From contig JAENYF010000011.1 in the NCBI GenBank assembly GCA_016841905.1, forward strand, positions 1-64,000: a DNA stretch of 64,000 nt. The letters are read 5' to 3'. Below, piece after piece: positions 17,523 to 26,584 of this stretch. The stretch's first letter is position 1. Each line of letters begins with the position of its first letter. Source of the DNA: Desulfoscipio geothermicus. GTDB taxonomy: Bacteria > Bacillota > Desulfotomaculia > Desulfotomaculales > Desulfallaceae. The translations under genes and the position numbers were made by a program. The notes under the pieces are model-generated. The model was not told the origin of the DNA. It worked only from the letters and a program-made list of their open reading frames with translations, and ran no database searches.

Positions 17523-18788
17523 CTACCTAAGCTGCACCATTTCATGGACTAGACCTGTACGGCGCACTTTATAATCAACGTTGACTGTAATGTCGGCATC
17601 TTTATATTTTTCCTCCCAATTATAGGCAGACCACTGCGGCCAGGTAGGAAATAATTTCTGAGCGTGCAGACCAAAACCCAAAAAATCAGCATCCAACTGC
17701 TTACTTTTTGCAATAGTATCGTTAATATCCTCAAAAATTAACTCTTGCACGGCATCTTCCACAATATACAACCGGTCCGGCCTCTCGTAATTCTCCCCCG
17801 ACTGTATAGACAATATTTGCCCTTCCAGTTTCACATTCGCTGTAATCTTCGGCCGCCCCCCGGTAATGTTAATATCAACCCGGGGCTTTTGCCGGGGAAG
17901 CACATCAACAATTATATACTTATCGGGATGATAAGGGTCAGGTACATTCAAAAGAGTACGTTTCATAGCACCGAAGAATATTTTTTGCACCCCTACCTGA
18001 TCACCGTTTAGCGTACCCACCATCCTATCTTTTTTAAATACTGCGCCACCCATAATCTCAATTTCGCTGCCCCCCTTACGCGGTATACGCCCGGCCTGGT
18101 AATACCCCTTGGGTTTAAAGGAATTATCTGTGTAAATAGTCTCTTTAGCACCCCGTGCAGCCAGTGGGGCTACAGGGTTTACCCCCGGGTTCTCCGATTT
18201 ATAATAAAATTGATGAAAGGAGTCAAAGGGTATAAACTCTGTGTACCGCCAGCCCTGCTGCATCAGTTCGTAATATTTACCCACATTGTCTTCCAGCTGG
18301 GGCACACCTTTGGTCAGAAAATCTTCAGCTCGCCCTTCGCAAATGAGCAATTGAGAAGAACGGCGAAACTGTTGGAAACGTACCAGCGGGGCCACATACG
18401 CACCGATACCTTCTTCGGCCAACTCCCGGGAGAAGACAAACCACTTGGTGTGGCTGAGACTAACCCGCCTGTCCACCACGGTATTAATCAGCTCCAGGGT
18501 GCTTAGTAAAGTTGGTACATCAAACGTAATAGTGAAGAAACCACCTTGACCGCTACCACCCTCGGATCCGGACTGCCCCCCACCGCCTGCAATAGCCTTG
18601 GGTACCGCAACCACCGACGTAACAGTAAGTACATTTTGCCGGCCTTTGTCAACACCGATGGCCATTACCCAGGCCCTTTCATCAGGCTCGGTGTAATCGT
18701 AGCAGCCGGCCAGAGGTAGCAGCAAGGCTCCGGTCATCACCACCATCAGGGCTTTGCGCAGCACCTTCGACAAGTGAGCATTATACAC
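17523..18788 (-). CDS. Ger(x)C family spore germination lipoprotein, operon 1
   Basis: About 421 residues. The N-terminus is a lipoprotein signal with lipobox LAGC, followed by WVMAIGVDKG and the three-domain GerAC body; late conserved segments include LDADFLGFG and VDYKVRRTGLV. GerC is the lipid-anchored outer subunit of a nutrient germinant receptor in the spore inner membrane. A GTG at 18788 with GGGGAGG eight bases upstream is a better start than GTG 18797; it overlaps the gerB stop by eight bases, so translation is probably coupled. A glycine/serine-rich insert (GGGGQSGSEGG) lies near residue 70. Confidence 0.93.
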   Translation of the reverse strand: MYNAHLSKVLRKALMVVMTGALLLPLAGCYDYTEPDERAWVMAIGVDKGRQNVLTVTSVVAVPKAIAGGGGQSGSEGGSGQGGFFTITFDVPTLLSTLELINTVVDRRVSLSHTKWFVFSRELAEEGIGAYVAPLVRFQQFRRSSQLLICEGRAEDFLTKGVPQLEDNVGKYYELMQQGWRYTEFIPFDSFHQFYYKSENPGVNPVAPLAARGAKETIYTDNSFKPKGYYQAGRIPRKGGSEIEIMGGAVFKKDRMVGTLNGDQVGVQKIFFGAMKRTLLNVPDPYHPDKYIIVDVLPRQKPRVDINITGGRPKITANVKLEGQILSIQSGENYERPDRLYIVEDAVQELIFEDINDTIAKSKQLDADFLGFGLHAQKLFPTWPQWSAYNWEEKYKDADITVNVDYKVRRTGLVHEMVQLR

Positions 18789-19878
18789 CTTCGTCACCTC
18801 CCCGTGCCTTAAAGGCTGCTACCAGCAGCAAAAATAACAATACCCCGATCAGCATCACAAAACTATAACGGGTTACATAATTAAAGTACCAGTAAGCCGT
18901 CTGGGTGACGTTTTGAGGGATAAATGCAACCACCGTGACAAACACGGCCATAGACAATACAAAGGGCCGGTAGTCATCCAACCTGCACAGCCGGGTAAGC
19001 ACCGCAGCGCCGGCGTAAAATGAGGCAGCCAAGTAAATCATATTGCTCAAAGACCAGATGGGCAGAAAAAGCACTTCCAGCCGCTGGCCAAAACGACCGA
19101 AATAAATATTTCTGGCCATCTCGAAGGAGGGTACAGAAAGCTCACTAACCGTAGGGTAAGTAAAAATCAAAATAGGTGCCAGCACATAAAGAAACATAAC
19201 AATTCCGGAAATACTTACCGCCATTACACCAACCTTTTTGCCATTACCACCGGGCAAAAAAGGGTAGATAATCCCCAGTAAAAGTATTTGCACATAATCA
19301 CCGGTGTTCTCCAGGGCACCCCAAAGCAGCTGCGGGATGCCGGGACCCCAAAAAGGGAACAGCGCGGAATAGTTCCATAATGGAATAGTCAGCGCTATCA
19401 ACCCCAACCCGGTAACTACCAATAAACTCGCCAGAAACCTGGCAGTACGGGCCACCGTCTCCAAACCCAGGTAGCTCACTACCACAATACTGATGATAAA
19501 GGAAAAGGTCACCAGGCTTATAGGCGTATCCGGCAAAAAACCTACCACCATGCGCTCGCTGACTCCCCGCAGGGTTGCTCCAGCGCTGACCACAAACACA
19601 GCCAGATAAAACAGGGCAAATAATGCGTTAATATAAGGCCCGACTAACTCTTCCCCAACTTGCACTAAATCCCGGCCCGGAAACCGGTTGAGCAAAAAAA
19701 CCAAAAGCAGCACACCGGAAAGGCCAATAAATATCAGTACCAGGAAGATAATCCAGGTTGCATTCATACCCAAGTGGATACTAAATATTAATTGGGTTAA
19801 AAATATTTTTGCTGAAATAAAAATAAATAAGAGACTAACGGCCTCAGACACCCCAACTACCGGCTTTTGCTGGCTCAA
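18781..19878 (-). CDS. GerB-type germination permease, operon 1
   Basis: Three hundred and sixty-five residues with about ten membrane helices, a member of the APC-like endospore germination permease family (GerAB/GerKB). This subunit is where small nutrient germinants bind. Seen are the family start SEAVSLLFIFISAKIF, the LLNRFPGRDLVQVGEEL loop and the conserved LPIWSLSNMIYLAA late helix. The start is a TTG behind GGGGAGG. It lies between gerA (17 bases upstream) and gerC (overlapping). The germinant cannot be read from sequence. Confidence 0.94.
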   Translation of the reverse strand: MSQQKPVVGVSEAVSLLFIFISAKIFLTQLIFSIHLGMNATWIIFLVLIFIGLSGVLLLVFLLNRFPGRDLVQVGEELVGPYINALFALFYLAVFVVSAGATLRGVSERMVVGFLPDTPISLVTFSFIISIVVVSYLGLETVARTARFLASLLVVTGLGLIALTIPLWNYSALFPFWGPGIPQLLWGALENTGDYVQILLLGIIYPFLPGGNGKKVGVMAVSISGIVMFLYVLAPILIFTYPTVSELSVPSFEMARNIYFGRFGQRLEVLFLPIWSLSNMIYLAASFYAGAAVLTRLCRLDDYRPFVLSMAVFVTVVAFIPQNVTQTAYWYFNYVTRYSFVMLIGVLLFLLLVAAFKARGGDEGV

Positions 19879-19895
19879 ATTAACCGACCTCCCCT

Positions 19896-21839
19896 TTACC
19901 CTTTCCTACGCCTCCATGAGCGGCTTACTTCCGACTGGCGCCGCACCTGCAAAGGATCAAGGTAATCCGGCCGGGTTTCTTGACGCCACTGGGGACCGCG
20001 CAACAAATAATCGGACCCTTTGCGTGTCACCGGAGCCACCGGAGCCAACAAAGGCACACCAAAAGATTTAAGGTTGGCCATAACCCCCACATGGATAAAA
20101 AAGCCTACCATAATCCCATGCAGGCCGGCCAGGGCAGCCAAAATAATATAAAAAAACCGCAGCGCCCTAATAGTCAAAGAAAAAGAGTAGTTAGGTATAG
20201 CAAAAGAGCCCAGAGCGGTCACCGCCACCACTATAATCAAAATCGGACTAACAATATTGGCGGCTACCGCAGCCTGGCCTAAAATCAAGGCGCCCACAAT
20301 GCCCAGAGTGGTACCCACTGTACCGGGTATCCTGATCCCGGCCTCCCTAATTAGTTCAAAAGAAAACTCCATCACCAGCACCTCTACAATCGACGGGAAA
20401 GGCACCTTTTCCCTGGCACCCGTAATGGCCAGCAGCAGATCAGTAGGGATAAACTCCTGGTGATAGGCTATGATAGCCACGTAATTAGCCGGTAGCAACA
20501 GGGCCAAAAACAGCCCCACATAACGAATTACCCGCACAAAAGAGCCTATTGGCCACCTGATATAAGCATCTTCCGGAGCCTGCATCAGTGTAAAAAATGT
20601 GCAGGGCACCACCATAACAAATGGGTTGCCGTCTATTAGAACGGCTACCTGCCCTTCCAACAGGCTGGCGGCCACCCGGTCGGGGCGCTCGGTGCTCAGC
20701 ACTTGCGGCACCATGTGCTGGGGGTAGTCTTCGATCATTTCTTCGACTAGACCGGTTTCAAGCAAAAAATCACCGCGCACGGACTCCAGACGACGCTTTA
20801 CCTCCTGGACCAGGTCGGGGTTGACAAGGTCATCCAGATACATAACCGCACACTGCATAGGCGCAGAGTTACCTACCTTGATGAACTCAGTAAGCAGAGA
20901 AGGCCGGTGAATAATTTTCCGCACCAGTGAGGTATTCACTCTGATTTGCTCAGTAAAGGCTTCCTGGGGTCCCCTGATGACAGCCTCCACCTGGGGGGTG
21001 GAGACGCTGCGGTATGGCCAGCCCTTGGTTTCCAGCAGCAGGGCTTGGTTATAGCCGTCAATGAGGAGGGCAGTGTTGCCGTTCAGCACGTCTTCCACCA
21101 CCCGGCTGAAATTATGAGCTGTGGATACCTGGTTATTGGGCAGCAGCGCCTCCTTGACCCGGTCGAAGAGGTCCTTGTAACCGGCCCTGGTCGTATCGAA
21201 CATCTGACATTCAAAATCGCAGCGGTCAAAAATACCAGACAGCAGCATTAAGGGCTGCAGTATTGCCATGTTTTGCACCTGGGAATTGGTGATACCGTCG
21301 ATAAAAACCAGCAATGCCTTAACGGGAGGGTTAGTACCGATGGTTAAACTGCGGAACACCGTGTCCTTGTTCTTGGGTACTCGAAATACTTTTTCCATCA
21401 TTTTCCTATTTTCTACCAGGTCGTAAAACATCTCAACTCTATCCTTAATAATGGCGTCAATATTTTGGTTTGCCGCCAACTGTTCAGCAAATTTTTCCTT
21501 TACCGCAGTATTTTCACGGACTCGTTTGCGCCTGGCTGCTCGACCAGCGGATACATGGCTGCGCTGGTGACCCGAACCGACCTCCCCCGCAGGTTCACTC
21601 GGCTTTAGACTGCCGCCGGCCCCTCCCCCCTGACCCTGTTGTCCCGCTGACTTATCACCTGCAGCTATGATATCTTCACCTGGTTGCTCTTTTCCCGGGC
21701 TGCCTTTCCTCTGGCTATTTTTTTTCTGTACTGGCCTGACCGGTTCCGTCCTTCTCGTTCCGTCTGTCATCCCCGGGTTGGTCCTCAAGACCTGCCTCAA
21801 AAAGGGACACATAAGGCCGGGGTGGTTGGTATAAAACAT
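19896..21839 (-). CDS. GerA-type spore germination protein, operon 1 (5-prime end out of frame)
   Basis: The main frame gives a GerA-family protein: a Pro/Gly/Ser-rich hydrophilic N-terminal part, the first conserved core from about residue 125 (NQNIDAIIKDRVEMFYDL), the FIDGITNSQ segment, then about five membrane helices from residue 420 including FPSIVEVLVMEFSFELIREAG. GerA subunits form the channel part of the germinant receptor. The ATG at 21839 has no ribosome site. A good start at 21867 with GGAGG seven bases upstream opens a different frame that ends at TAG right after an A8 run (21725-21718); one base lost in that run would join it to gerA. So the gene is frameshifted or uses slippage; the first 42 residues in the listed frame are probably not the natural N-terminus. 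Confidence 0.88.
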   Translation of the reverse strand: MFYTNHPGLMCPFLRQVLRTNPGMTDGTRRTEPVRPVQKKNSQRKGSPGKEQPGEDIIAAGDKSAGQQGQGGGAGGSLKPSEPAGEVGSGHQRSHVSAGRAARRKRVRENTAVKEKFAEQLAANQNIDAIIKDRVEMFYDLVENRKMMEKVFRVPKNKDTVFRSLTIGTNPPVKALLVFIDGITNSQVQNMAILQPLMLLSGIFDRCDFECQMFDTTRAGYKDLFDRVKEALLPNNQVSTAHNFSRVVEDVLNGNTALLIDGYNQALLLETKGWPYRSVSTPQVEAVIRGPQEAFTEQIRVNTSLVRKIIHRPSLLTEFIKVGNSAPMQCAVMYLDDLVNPDLVQEVKRRLESVRGDFLLETGLVEEMIEDYPQHMVPQVLSTERPDRVAASLLEGQVAVLIDGNPFVMVVPCTFFTLMQAPEDAYIRWPIGSFVRVIRYVGLFLALLLPANYVAIIAYHQEFIPTDLLLAITGAREKVPFPSIVEVLVMEFSFELIREAGIRIPGTVGTTLGIVGALILGQAAVAANIVSPILIIVVAVTALGSFAIPNYSFSLTIRALRFFYIILAALAGLHGIMVGFFIHVGVMANLKSFGVPLLAPVAPVTRKGSDYLLRGPQWRQETRPDYLDPLQVRRQSEVSRSWRRRKG

Positions 21840-21867
21840 AACTGACCAGTTTTTTCACCGAAAACAT
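21715..21867 (-). CDS. Out-of-frame natural 5-prime end of gerA, operon 1
   Basis: A 50-codon frame starts at ATG 21867 behind GGAGG and encodes MFSVKKLVSYVLYQPPRP and an acidic stretch, ending EKK-stop at an eight-A run. The start resembles that of the paralogue in operon 2 (MQLKHWANKILGY). It is in the wrong frame relative to gerA; deletion of one A, or polymerase slippage on the A8 tract, would fuse the two. Confidence 0.65.
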   Translation of the reverse strand: MFSVKKLVSYVLYQPPRPYVSLFEAGLEDQPGDDRRNEKDGTGQASTEKK

Positions 21868-21949
21868 AGGACAACCTCCGCAAATATTGTAAGCGCACCA
21901 TATAGCAGTAAAAGATACAATCTAAGTGTGCCCTGGCAGTTAGTGGTTT

Positions 21950-22147
21950 ATGTGGCTAATTCTACGGAGCATTGTTTTGCTTTCAAAGGGTTTGCTTTGC
22001 ACAAAGAAAATATCTTCTGGAAACGCAGCAGTTAAAGGTATCCGCGATTTACATGATGTTATTTTAGCTTTATTAAATACAGACGGTACTTTGTATGTGG
22101 ACTTGAAGAAAGACCGGATGGAGTATGTGCAGAAGATTGAGGATTAG
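21950..22147 (+). pseudogene. Probable remnant of a DUF421 (YetF-like) protein C-terminus
   Basis: The last 35 codons read DLHDVILALLNTDGTLYVDL followed by KKDRMEYVQKIED, much like the C-terminal end of DUF421/YetF membrane proteins. The membrane part and a credible ribosome site are missing, and the codons before GKGL-like sequence are of poor quality. Treated as a remnant, partly from memory of the family; weak evidence. The stretch on to 22330 holds no other clear gene apart from a 25-codon frame at 22149. Confidence 0.4.
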
Positions 22148-22330
22148 CATGAAGAAAATATTGCCACCAGTGAATAATGAAGGTGCTTGTATATTTGTCA
22201 TTAACGCGAAGGAAAATATCCATTAGAATTCTCCGAAAAGCACCCTGACTAACATCTGGATTTTAACATGGGGGCATGTGGAGAATTTCGTGGAAGGTGT
22301 TCACAAATATTTTAAGGAGGAGATTTTCTT

Positions 22331-22942
22331 ATGCATATGCAACACGATTTTGGTGCTCACGAAATTGTGGAAGCCCATGAGGTTTTAACTAGCACCATTG
22401 ATGGCATCAATACTTTCTCACTGCTGCGCCGGCACGTATCCGACCAGCAGCTGGGTGAAATAATGGACAGGCAGCTTAGCTTTGCTGAAAAGGAATATAA
22501 CGATATGGTTTCCTTTTTGTCCAACCGCCACGGAATTAGTGCGGAAAACTACCACGCCCAGAGAACTCCCTCGATTAATTATGGGCTGCGCAGCCCATCA
22601 CCGGTTGCCCCGCATGAAACAGCCGGCAGATTAACCAACCGGGATGTGGCCTCCATTATGCTGAATATGCACAAATGCAGCTCTTCCCGTAAAATGATGG
22701 CCGCCCTGGAATGTGCAGATTCACAGCTCCGGCATATGATGATGCAAGGTGCCATGTCCTGCTGTGAAAAAGCTTACGAAATATTCACCTACATGAACCA
22801 AAAGGGCATGTACCAGGTGCCTACCATGCAGGACAGAACTCAGATGAACTATATGAATACCTTTCAGCCCATGGGCTCCACTGGGACACCAAGCATGATG
22901 AGGTCTGCAGGTACCTTGGAAAACCGGGGTTTTATTAGCTAA
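22331..22942 (+). CDS. CotF family spore coat protein
   Basis: Two hundred and three residues. The N-terminal part (EIVEAHEVLTSTIDGINTFS) and the middle (LTNRDVASIMLNMHKCSSSR) match the ferritin-like helical coat proteins of the CotF group; the C-terminus is Met/Gln/Thr-rich (YMNQKGMYQVPTMQDRTQ). AAGGAGGAG lies upstream of the ATG at 22331, with a second ATG two codons later. A long GC-rich hairpin follows the stop. It stands alone, transcribed away from the neighbouring gerA, and is probably expressed in the mother cell; no sporulation promoter was assigned with confidence. Confidence 0.9.
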   Translation: MHMQHDFGAHEIVEAHEVLTSTIDGINTFSLLRRHVSDQQLGEIMDRQLSFAEKEYNDMVSFLSNRHGISAENYHAQRTPSINYGLRSPSPVAPHETAGRLTNRDVASIMLNMHKCSSSRKMMAALECADSQLRHMMMQGAMSCCEKAYEIFTYMNQKGMYQVPTMQDRTQMNYMNTFQPMGSTGTPSMMRSAGTLENRGFIS

Positions 22943-22949
22943 ATTAAAA

Positions 22950-22982
22950 CCGGGGGCGGTTAGTTTATTAACCAGCCCCCGG
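22950..22982 (+). terminator. GC-rich hairpin after the coat gene
   Basis: CCGGGGGC pairs with GCCCCCGG and an inner GGTTA pairs with TAACC. The T-run is missing, so termination is likely but not certain. Confidence 0.6.
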
Positions 22983-23023
22983 CTATATACCCCCGAAAAA
23001 CACATTAGTCCCCCCCAATAATG

Positions 23024-23140
23024 CTATTTACTGATGACCTCTTTTTCGACCATGGATTCACGCATGATTTCCTCAGGATCTGTGTTTATCTTCTCCAAGC
23101 CAATTTCCCTTAAAATTTGATCAATTAACTCCTTTGACAT
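23024..23140 (-). CDS. Small acidic helical peptide of 38 residues
   Basis: The minus strand has GGAGG nine bases before an ATG at 23140 and a 38-codon frame (MSKELIDQILREIGLEKI at the start, VEKEVISK at the end). Composition is polar and helical, with seven glutamates and no cysteines or membrane segment. It converges on the coat gene hairpin. No family is recognised; good ribosome site and protein-like composition support it as real. Confidence 0.55.
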   Translation of the reverse strand: MSKELIDQILREIGLEKINTDPEEIMRESMVEKEVISK

Positions 23141-23718
23141 ATATATCAGCCTCCTTATATTTAGCGTCATTTAATAAACATATGCATTTTCAATTTATTA
23201 TATTACTAATTATAAAATACAAGAGCAAAAATTCAAATAATTTTTTTTAAAAACTCAATTATTTATTTTTGTTATATTTCGGCAATATGACTACCAGTTC
23301 CATACCATATTATTAGGAGCATTTCCAACCCAGATAGTATCCGGGTGCTTGCAGTATATTATTCACTGTCTTCGACAGGCTTACCTCCAGCCAAGCAACT
23401 AACTCTAGTTTTATATATTTATGCAGAGGTAACATTTGTTGTGCCTGGACCACTCGATCCAATATTTCACTTCCCCTTTTACTACCGCAAATGGCTTTTG
23501 TATTATTTTAACGTTATACTATACATAATATAATATTATAATAATTATAAACAACAAGTTGCCAAATCAACTAATATGTGAAAAATGCGCATATAGAAAC
23601 AACCGTATATGAAAAAATTATAAATGACCCTGACGACTTGTAGTGCTGACTCATACAGTTATGCAACAGACACACAATAATATAAGCCTTGACTTCTCAA
23701 GGCTTGACTATCCACACA
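23141..23718. other. Gene-free AT-rich stretch
   Basis: No frame here has both a ribosome site and protein-like composition on either strand. Only low-complexity AT runs and no clear hairpin were seen. Confidence 0.5.
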
Positions 23719-25314
23719 TCAATATTTTTTACGAATAATTTTTTTAATTACCCAACCAGCCAACAGCATAGCCAGCAAATATCCGATCCAGGCCAATACA
23801 GGAACCCCATACCAATGGGGGGGTATACCCGAAGCACAAATGATACTGGCGCCAATGATGCAGGCGGCACTGAGCAGGCAAACCAGCAACTTGTTGAGCA
23901 TCAGGTCAAGCCGGCGCGCCGGTTCATCCGCAGTTAAATCAATATTTATTCTAGTTTGTCCTTTAATGGCCATTTGCAGAACATTGGAATATTGTTCCGG
24001 TAAAGCAAGGGTATGTTTGCCAAAGCTATGGAGCAACAGCACCGTCGTTAGTAATTCTTTCTTAAAATCAATTTCCTTAAATATATTGCCTGAAGCATGA
24101 TTGGCCATAATTTGCACAAAATTAACCTGCGGGCTGCAGACCGCCAAAACACCTTCAATAGTAACGACGCCCCGAGCAAGCATAGAGAGGCCCGAGGGCA
24201 AAGATATTTGGTGAAAGTTTAAGATATCCTTAACCTCTTGCATGATAGGACCCAGGCGTATATTAGCTAATTCCATATCACCATAGCGGGTCACCATGCT
24301 TTCAATATCTTCATAAAGCTTGGTAAAGTTGACCTTGCCTTTAATCGTATCCGCAGCTAAGAATACTTCAACCAAACCCTGAATATCCTGCTGCACAACG
24401 GATAAGATGGTCTTTTTTAAAAGCCTGCGGTCCCGGCTGTTAATACGCCCCATCATACCTAAATCCAGCCAGACAATTTGGCCATCCCGGATATAGATAT
24501 TCCCCGGGTGAGGATCAGCATGAAATAAGCCATCATCGACAATTTGTTTAACATAGTTCTCGGCCAACTTAATACCGATTTCATTAATGTCATAGCCCAG
24601 TGAGGCTAGTTTTTCCAGAGCGTCTATCTGTACGCCATCGATATACTCCATAACCAGTACCCTTGATGTCGTTAAATTACGCTCCACTCGGGGGAAAGCT
24701 ACGTACTTAATATCGACGTTTAAATCGGTAATTTCCTGGATATAGTTGGATTCTATAATAAAATCCATTTCCTGTTGAGCAGCCGCCCACATTTCATCCA
24801 CAATTAATTTAAAGTCAATATTTCCTACATTAATATTAAATACTTTAATGAAGGAAATCGCTTTTTTTAGTAATTGAATATCCCGCTCCATCATTTGATA
24901 TATGCCTGGACGCTGTACCTTAATCACTACGGTTTGCCCATTGAGCAAGACTGCTTTATGCACCTGAGCAATCGAGGCTGAGCCAAGGGATTCCCGGGAA
25001 ATCTCCTGGAACACCTCGTCAGCCCGCTGGCCGTACTCTGCTTCAATTACCCCGATGATCTCTTCATACGAGATCGGCTTGACATCGGTGCGCAGTTGAA
25101 CCAGCACATCGCAGTACTCTTTCGGGAGTATATCACTGCGCATAGACATCACCTGGCCAAACTTGACATAAGTCGGGCCCAAGTCTTCCAAAATTAATTT
25201 CAATTTATCAGGAGAAACGCCGTGGATTACTCCATGGCGTTTAAGTACACTGATCATTTCCCTTAGCCTGGCAGCTGATAATTTATTATCAATCGATAGC
25301 CCTAGATGCTTCAT
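23719..25314 (-). CDS. AarF/UbiB (ABC1) family atypical kinase
   Basis: Five hundred and thirty-one residues. The UbiB kinase-like fold is marked by the KxGQ helix (YVKFGQVMSMRSD), the Ala-rich loop SLGSASIAQVHKA, the lysine in VVIKVQRPG, the catalytic ADPHPGNI and the metal-binding WLDLGMMG. Two hydrophobic helices end the protein (about 480-525), so it is membrane-tethered. Members are ATPases linked to lipid or quinone metabolism; no quinone genes lie nearby. It overlaps the upstream phasin-like gene by 26 bases, a common pairing that suggests coupled translation. Confidence 0.94.
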   Translation of the reverse strand: MKHLGLSIDNKLSAARLREMISVLKRHGVIHGVSPDKLKLILEDLGPTYVKFGQVMSMRSDILPKEYCDVLVQLRTDVKPISYEEIIGVIEAEYGQRADEVFQEISRESLGSASIAQVHKAVLLNGQTVVIKVQRPGIYQMMERDIQLLKKAISFIKVFNINVGNIDFKLIVDEMWAAAQQEMDFIIESNYIQEITDLNVDIKYVAFPRVERNLTTSRVLVMEYIDGVQIDALEKLASLGYDINEIGIKLAENYVKQIVDDGLFHADPHPGNIYIRDGQIVWLDLGMMGRINSRDRRLLKKTILSVVQQDIQGLVEVFLAADTIKGKVNFTKLYEDIESMVTRYGDMELANIRLGPIMQEVKDILNFHQISLPSGLSMLARGVVTIEGVLAVCSPQVNFVQIMANHASGNIFKEIDFKKELLTTVLLLHSFGKHTLALPEQYSNVLQMAIKGQTRINIDLTADEPARRLDLMLNKLLVCLLSAACIIGASIICASGIPPHWYGVPVLAWIGYLLAMLLAGWVIKKIIRKKY

Positions 25315-25600
25315 CTTTTTTCTCCATCTCTGTGAGCTTCTCTTTTAAGGCAGCCAAATCTTCTTTGCTAAGAGTGGCAAGTTTGTTCAGGAGATCTTCC
25401 ATGCTTTCGGCAACAGTTTCTTTTTTCTTGCTCTCAGCACGACTGCGTTTCAATTCTTCATTAATGATTTTGCCCTGTTCCACAGTCAGCTCGCCTTTTT
25501 CAATCAGCGAATCAATAAACTCCCTGGTTCTTTCCGCGGTGGTGGCCATCGCCCCTATCCCAGCTAAAATAACCTTTTTCATGTCATCCCCTAAATTCAT
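25289..25600 (-). CDS. Phasin-like small helical protein
   Basis: About 103 residues: an N-terminal helix (KKVILAGIGAMATTAERT), a REFIDSLIEKGELTVEQGK segment typical of the polyhydroxyalkanoate-synthesis regulator/phasin-like group, and a coiled-coil tail. The start at 25600 is behind GGGGG; 25582 is an alternative. Its 3-prime end overlaps the AarF/UbiB gene, with which it likely acts at the membrane. No PHA genes are in the window, so a role in storage granules is not supported here. Confidence 0.85.
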   Translation of the reverse strand: MNLGDDMKKVILAGIGAMATTAERTREFIDSLIEKGELTVEQGKIINEELKRSRAESKKKETVAESMEDLLNKLATLSKEDLAALKEKLTEMEKKDEASRAID

Positions 25601-25812
25601 CTGCAAAACCCCCTTTGTATTTATAGTATACCTAAGAATAGCAACCAAAGTATATACTATTCTTACCCAAAACCATCAATCCCATTATCCATAAAATCAA
25701 TTGGCTCTTTTATTATACCCCTGACAATGAATAAGGGCAGGCTTCATATTCCTAATCGGAATGCTCCTACCCTTACCCCGAGGTGTACCGCAATGGGTGT
25801 AGTGACTTACTC

Positions 25813-26070
25813 TCATCCGGCGCACGCGGCCTTCACAAAGTCAACTGGATACTGGGTGCGCTGGGCTGTTTCCTCAATGGATAGACCCTCATCAACAAAC
25901 CTTCTGGCTACACTAACAAAAACCATCAAATTCTTCCTCTTCAAAGTACAATTCAAAGCTATTGGCTTGCTCAATAATTTCTGCTTCGCTTTTATTAATA
26001 AAACCTGCCCAGGAAGCTTTTGATTGGATATAAAAGCCTCCATTAAAGGCAATATTAGCCCCAAAGTCAA
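25813..26070 (-). pseudogene. Frameshifted gene remnant
   Basis: Two overlapping minus-strand frames look protein-like and join by a frameshift near 25925: one reads KASWAGFINKSEAEIIEQAN and YFEEEEFDGF before a TAG, the next reads ARRFVDEGLSIEETAQRTQY with a final helical segment. The tail resembles the C-termini of PD-(D/E)XK nuclease-type transposases (Rpn/YhgA-like), an uncertain guess. There is no start or ribosome site. Confidence 0.4.
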
Positions 26071-26202
26071 ACAATACCTTCTACTCTAAAACATTTTTGT
26101 CTTATTATACAAGGAAATCCACTCAATTTAACTTTTACTGCATTTCAACCAAAAATCTTCTACCCCGATGCCACCCCTGTCTACCCAGGAAAATAAATCA
26201 AA

Positions 26203-26236
26203 AAAGCCCGAAGCAGTAACTGCTTGCCAGGGCTTT
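26203..26236 (-). terminator. Terminator of the PspA cluster
   Basis: AAAGCCC pairs with GGGCTTT, an inner GCAG pairs with CTGC, and a T6 run follows on the minus strand. It ends the unit of three genes from 28330 to 26293. Confidence 0.85.
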
Positions 26237-26292
26237 CCTGAGTTTCTCTTCTAAGTATGATCGAAAACAAAGGAGGTTCTGCTAAACAGCAG

Positions 26293-26523
26293 TCAATGGT
26301 ATTCCTGCAGGGGTTTTTTATAGATTTGGTAGAGCTCCACTGCCTGCTCTTGATAGGCCACAGGGATTTCCAAATACCCCCACCCCATCGTCATTTGAAA
26401 CAAACCGTCGTAGGCATGGCTGCCGTTCTCGACGATAGCGTAAGGAATTGCCTCCGTATCAAGCATATCAGTGAAAAAGACTGCATCTAATACATTATCC
26501 AGCTCGAGCCGAAAAGTTTTCAC
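26293..26523 (-). CDS. Small DUF2007-like protein
   Basis: Seventy-six residues. An alpha/beta pattern with FFTDMLDTEAIPYAIVENGS then YLEIPVAYQEQAVELYQIYK resembles the DUF2007 putative signal-transducing fold, which binds small ligands or partners in other proteins. No metal site or membrane helix is seen. It follows pspA by 61 bases and ends before the cluster terminator, so it is probably the last gene of the pspA unit. Family call is tentative. Confidence 0.75.
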   Translation of the reverse strand: MKTFRLELDNVLDAVFFTDMLDTEAIPYAIVENGSHAYDGLFQMTMGWGYLEIPVAYQEQAVELYQIYKKPLQEYH

Positions 26524-26584
26524 GGCTTACCACCCTCCCGTCACTTAGTTTCCAACAGAGTATTACCGCAATGATTACAATTGC

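Noticed and set aside
23345-23533. A 62-codon plus-strand frame in the AT-rich gap
   Set aside because: No Shine-Dalgarno sequence and low-complexity hydrophobic content; not supported.
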